Shown here: positions 61,191 to 64,000 of the stretch, one piece after another
How positions within the stretch are numbered: position 1 is the first letter of the stretch
Layout: every line of letters begins with the position of its first letter
Assembly (NCBI GenBank): GCA_032209605.1
Contig: JASFXZ010000002.1
Coordinates: 55,554,431-55,618,430 of the forward strand
Direction of reading: 5' to 3'
DNA: 64,000 nucleotides
From: Mactromeris polynyma
Lineage: Eukaryota; Mollusca; Bivalvia; Venerida; Mactridae
The notes under the pieces: model-generated
The model's input: the letters and a program-made list of their open reading frames with translations, nothing else
Told to the model about the DNA's origin: nothing
Database searches by the model: none
Translations under genes and position numbers: made by a program

Positions 61191-62229
61191 CATTAATTAT
61201 ATTGAAGATGAAAACTGTTCCAATCAATAGTCCCGTTTGAAATGACTTCCATCGCAGTTGTAACGCATGCAGTGGTTGCCAAATATCATTCAGTAAATTA
61301 CATGTTAACGATATTACTAAGATTTTATTTAGGTCTATCAATTACGTATGGCGAAGAAATAATTCAACGATTTGTTGTCATGTTTTCTCGTATGACGAAC
61401 TACATTGTTCTGTAATGATATGGTCATAATAATATGACATTTTGTCAGTACCTGAACTTACATTGATTGGCTTATAATGGTTCGAGTACTTTTCGTGTTA
61501 AATTGCAGTGCTTTCCTTTGTTTTTCCCTTTTAATTTGTAAATGTGACTTTCCAAGCACTGCTACAGCTCTTCGTTATTCACATGTTTCTTAGCATGGAG
61601 CACAATGGTCATATTAATACCGACACATGTATTGCAAAATATATTTTTGTGCCGACTAACAGACATATTATTTTCAAATGAAATTACTGAATTAACGATT
61701 GTGTTGTATTCGTACCACAAACATCAATGTAGATGAAACATAGAATACTCCAGAGGCTGTTTTTATGGCATTGAAACTGTATAAAATCGTTAGCTGAAAA
61801 CACTAGTATAGGACATATAGACTCAATAAATGTATTTCCCATGAGAGTCGTCTGGTAGATTATTACCGAGAATATTACAATATAGTGTGATCATTTATGT
61901 AGGCAGGACAATAGACATGTTTGCCATTTTTCGGTGCAGCCGTACTAACATGACTTTACTATTAGCATATCAGTGTTGTGTAAAATAATCAAATCTTACG
62001 TTAACCGCTAAACCAACTTCTATTCACCCAAACACCGTTTGTAACATTGACGCGGATTGGTAACCTTTCAATAAGGGGTGCATAACCTTACCGACATCCA
62101 CTGAATTTCGGTTGAATTTACAGAAATCCATTCTAGGAGAGATCCTGACACTCCCTTATCGCCCCATGCACATAGATATTTGATTTGTCACCACACATTC
62201 TTAACTCTTTATGTTTATATGCCGGTGTT
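61191..62229. other. Spacer with a dispersed fragment at 61930-62040
   Basis: CAGCCGTACTAACATGACTT and ATCAGTGTTGTGTAAAATAA match 37590-37680 with substitutions. The rest is unrecognised and may belong to the duplicated unit. Confidence 0.45.
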
Positions 62230-62290
62230 TCCATGGGAGGCATTGTTTTATGCACGTGGCGTTCCCTATACCAACATTATCCTTCCTGTA
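62230..62290 (+). repeat. Dispersed repeat R1, terminus
   Basis: CATGGGAGGCATTGTTTTAT, GCACGTGGCGTTCCCTATAC and CAACATTATCCTTCC are a diverged R1 end. Confidence 0.65.
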
Positions 62291-62579
62291 CTGTTCCGAT
62301 TTACAAATTAACATAGTTCGTTTAATTCTGAGACTAATGTGAAGACTTGGGTCGGTAGAAAACTATCTCAGTTGTTTATATAAAGTACATGTGCAGTACT
62401 AACTGTTATCGAAAAGGTGTTTAGCACTTTTGAATATTCATATCAAATAGTTTGCCAGCCTTATCTGCCGATTTCCAATGAGGATCCTTTAAAATAATCA
62501 CAAATCAAACTATCAAAAAAAAGAAAGAAAATTAAAACTATGACGTAGGACTGTTACAAATAAATGCAACAGAAAAAGT

Positions 62580-64000
62580 GACATCGAGCATTGAATTAGT
62601 AGCGCAAACAATGCCATAATCACAATGATCCATACGGTACAAAATGCGGTCAAGAAACGTGAGGGGGTTAAGAATATAAATGCCGATATAAAAGGTGTGT
62701 TATGTAAAAATATAAAAATACCTTAACAAGAAATATTAACTTAGATGATGCCAGTTATTCCAGAATGCAAATTAGTTGATAAACCCCTAGAAGGAATAAC
62801 AAATTCAAATTCTCAAATGACGAATTTACTGATGCAATAACAACATTTAAATGTCACTTGTAGCTAATATAATTACCTTATTAATGATTCAAGTTCCTCG
62901 CATTTAGAATTGACACTTACTTCTAAAGAATACATATTGGCTAATTAAAATAAAAAATAAGTTTCCTAGAAATCGACGGAACTGTCACCTACGTAGGCCA
63001 GTCTCTAGATATAGCACTGATATATTTTGTTTTACACATATCGTCAAGGTAACGATCAACATGAGAACAACTAGAAATATGCCCACATGACACAGATGCC
63101 CACTTTTATCACCTATGTAAGGCTCTGTTTTCCCTTACTGGCGAGGGATGCGAAATCCCAGATGCAGAACTTCACATGCTGAAATACATTCCTATAAAAA
63201 TTGAAAGTGTAGGTCCAACGATTAAGGAGCTACGAAATATACATTGTTTGGGACAGCCGGAGGAACTGGCAGACGGACAATAGTAAATCTAAATATAGGG
63301 GGCACATGCATTTGAACGAAACGTGTACTTACCACGGTTCAGGTTTATATCAAGACAATGAAATCAATGCACCAAAATGCATTACATCACATATGATTTG
63401 GGACATCTTCAAACCAGTGAACCATACAATTCGAACGTATTGACATATTTACCTGAAAAGGAAATCAGACCTTGGCCTTAATAATCTGAAACGTTTAATT
63501 ATTTTGTGTTGCAAAAATCACAAACTAAGAGCAATTTTAATCAAAGTAATGTCATCAAAAATTAAAATTTAATGGAACAGCAGCAAGCGCGCTCAAAAGA
63601 CAGAAATGACTTCAACTCATATTTGGGATAGGAAATACAATAAGAAATGGAAAGGTAGATAAACTAAAATTAATTGATAAATATTCATTACATCACTGCA
63701 CAACAATAAAATGCATTGTATACTGAGAAACGTTGCAGCATAAGCGCCTCTTTTCCTATGAACAGTCTATATACATACTGGCAGTTTAATCATACTTGAT
63801 GGTTTGCCTACCCCACATTTAACATTGTTACTTGAAGACAAATCCAACGTGTGAACACTAAGAAGAAATGTTTGTTGATTTTAACTATGCAATTGTCGAA
63901 ATTTCAGAATATGATCTTCGGATTTAACAATATATTTTATTGAAGTGGCTGAAATGTGAACTCAGACTAGAACTGGCATTTTGAGACATTTAAGTAGATC
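62580..64000. repeat. Local duplication, copy D (runs off the window)
   Basis: Same order of blocks as copy C, with extra sequence near 62840-62950 and 63010-63250. The match with C is still strong at the last base (TTTGAGACATTTAAGTAGAT), so the duplicated unit extends to the right of the window. The offset between copies is about 2.6-2.8 kb. Confidence 0.8.

Overview
This is eukaryotic, AT-rich, gene-poor DNA. The content fits a lophotrochozoan animal, most likely a bivalve mollusc: a split Rho-type GTPase gene with GT-AG introns, Tc1/mariner remnants, a LINE tail, a DDE-plus-SWIM transposase, and many minisatellites. The species cannot be fixed from the sequence. There are no operons, CRISPR arrays or bacterial signals. 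Only one host gene is well supported: the first two coding exons of a Rho-family GTPase on the minus strand (1502-2530), whose remaining exons lie beyond the left edge of the window. || Layout. 1-2700: 5' end of the Rho gene, with an 18-bp satellite in an intron. 3849-6159: a large satellite built from 21-bp monomers. 7.5-14.4 kb: LINE tails, a hAT-like element with an 8-bp target duplication, a 39-bp minisatellite inside a dispersed repeat, and a TIR element with a 9-bp target duplication. 16.6-21 kb: two large minisatellites (39 and 34 bp) around a LINE fragment. 23.4-24.2 kb: a near-perfect hairpin and a doubtful coding stretch. 25.2-39.1 kb: two copies of a roughly 3.9-kb segment; the right copy carries a further tandem duplication and two insertions. 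39.9-42.4 kb: a decayed DDE/SWIM transposase gene. 42.4-53 kb: sparse, with one dispersed repeat family, a 45-46-bp minisatellite and an unrecognised 162-codon ORF. 53.2-56.9 kb: two internally deleted Tc1-like elements. 56.9-59.5 kb: 37-bp and 49-bp minisatellites. 59.9-64 kb: a second local duplication that runs off the right edge. || The genes do not form a pathway. Tandem arrays cover about 12 percent of the window, and a dispersed repeat (called R1 here, about 650 bp when long, always keeping the same 3' end) occurs at least twelve times. Nearly all the long open reading frames are artefacts of satellites whose unit contains no stop codon. Assignments rest on reading motifs by eye; no database search was possible.
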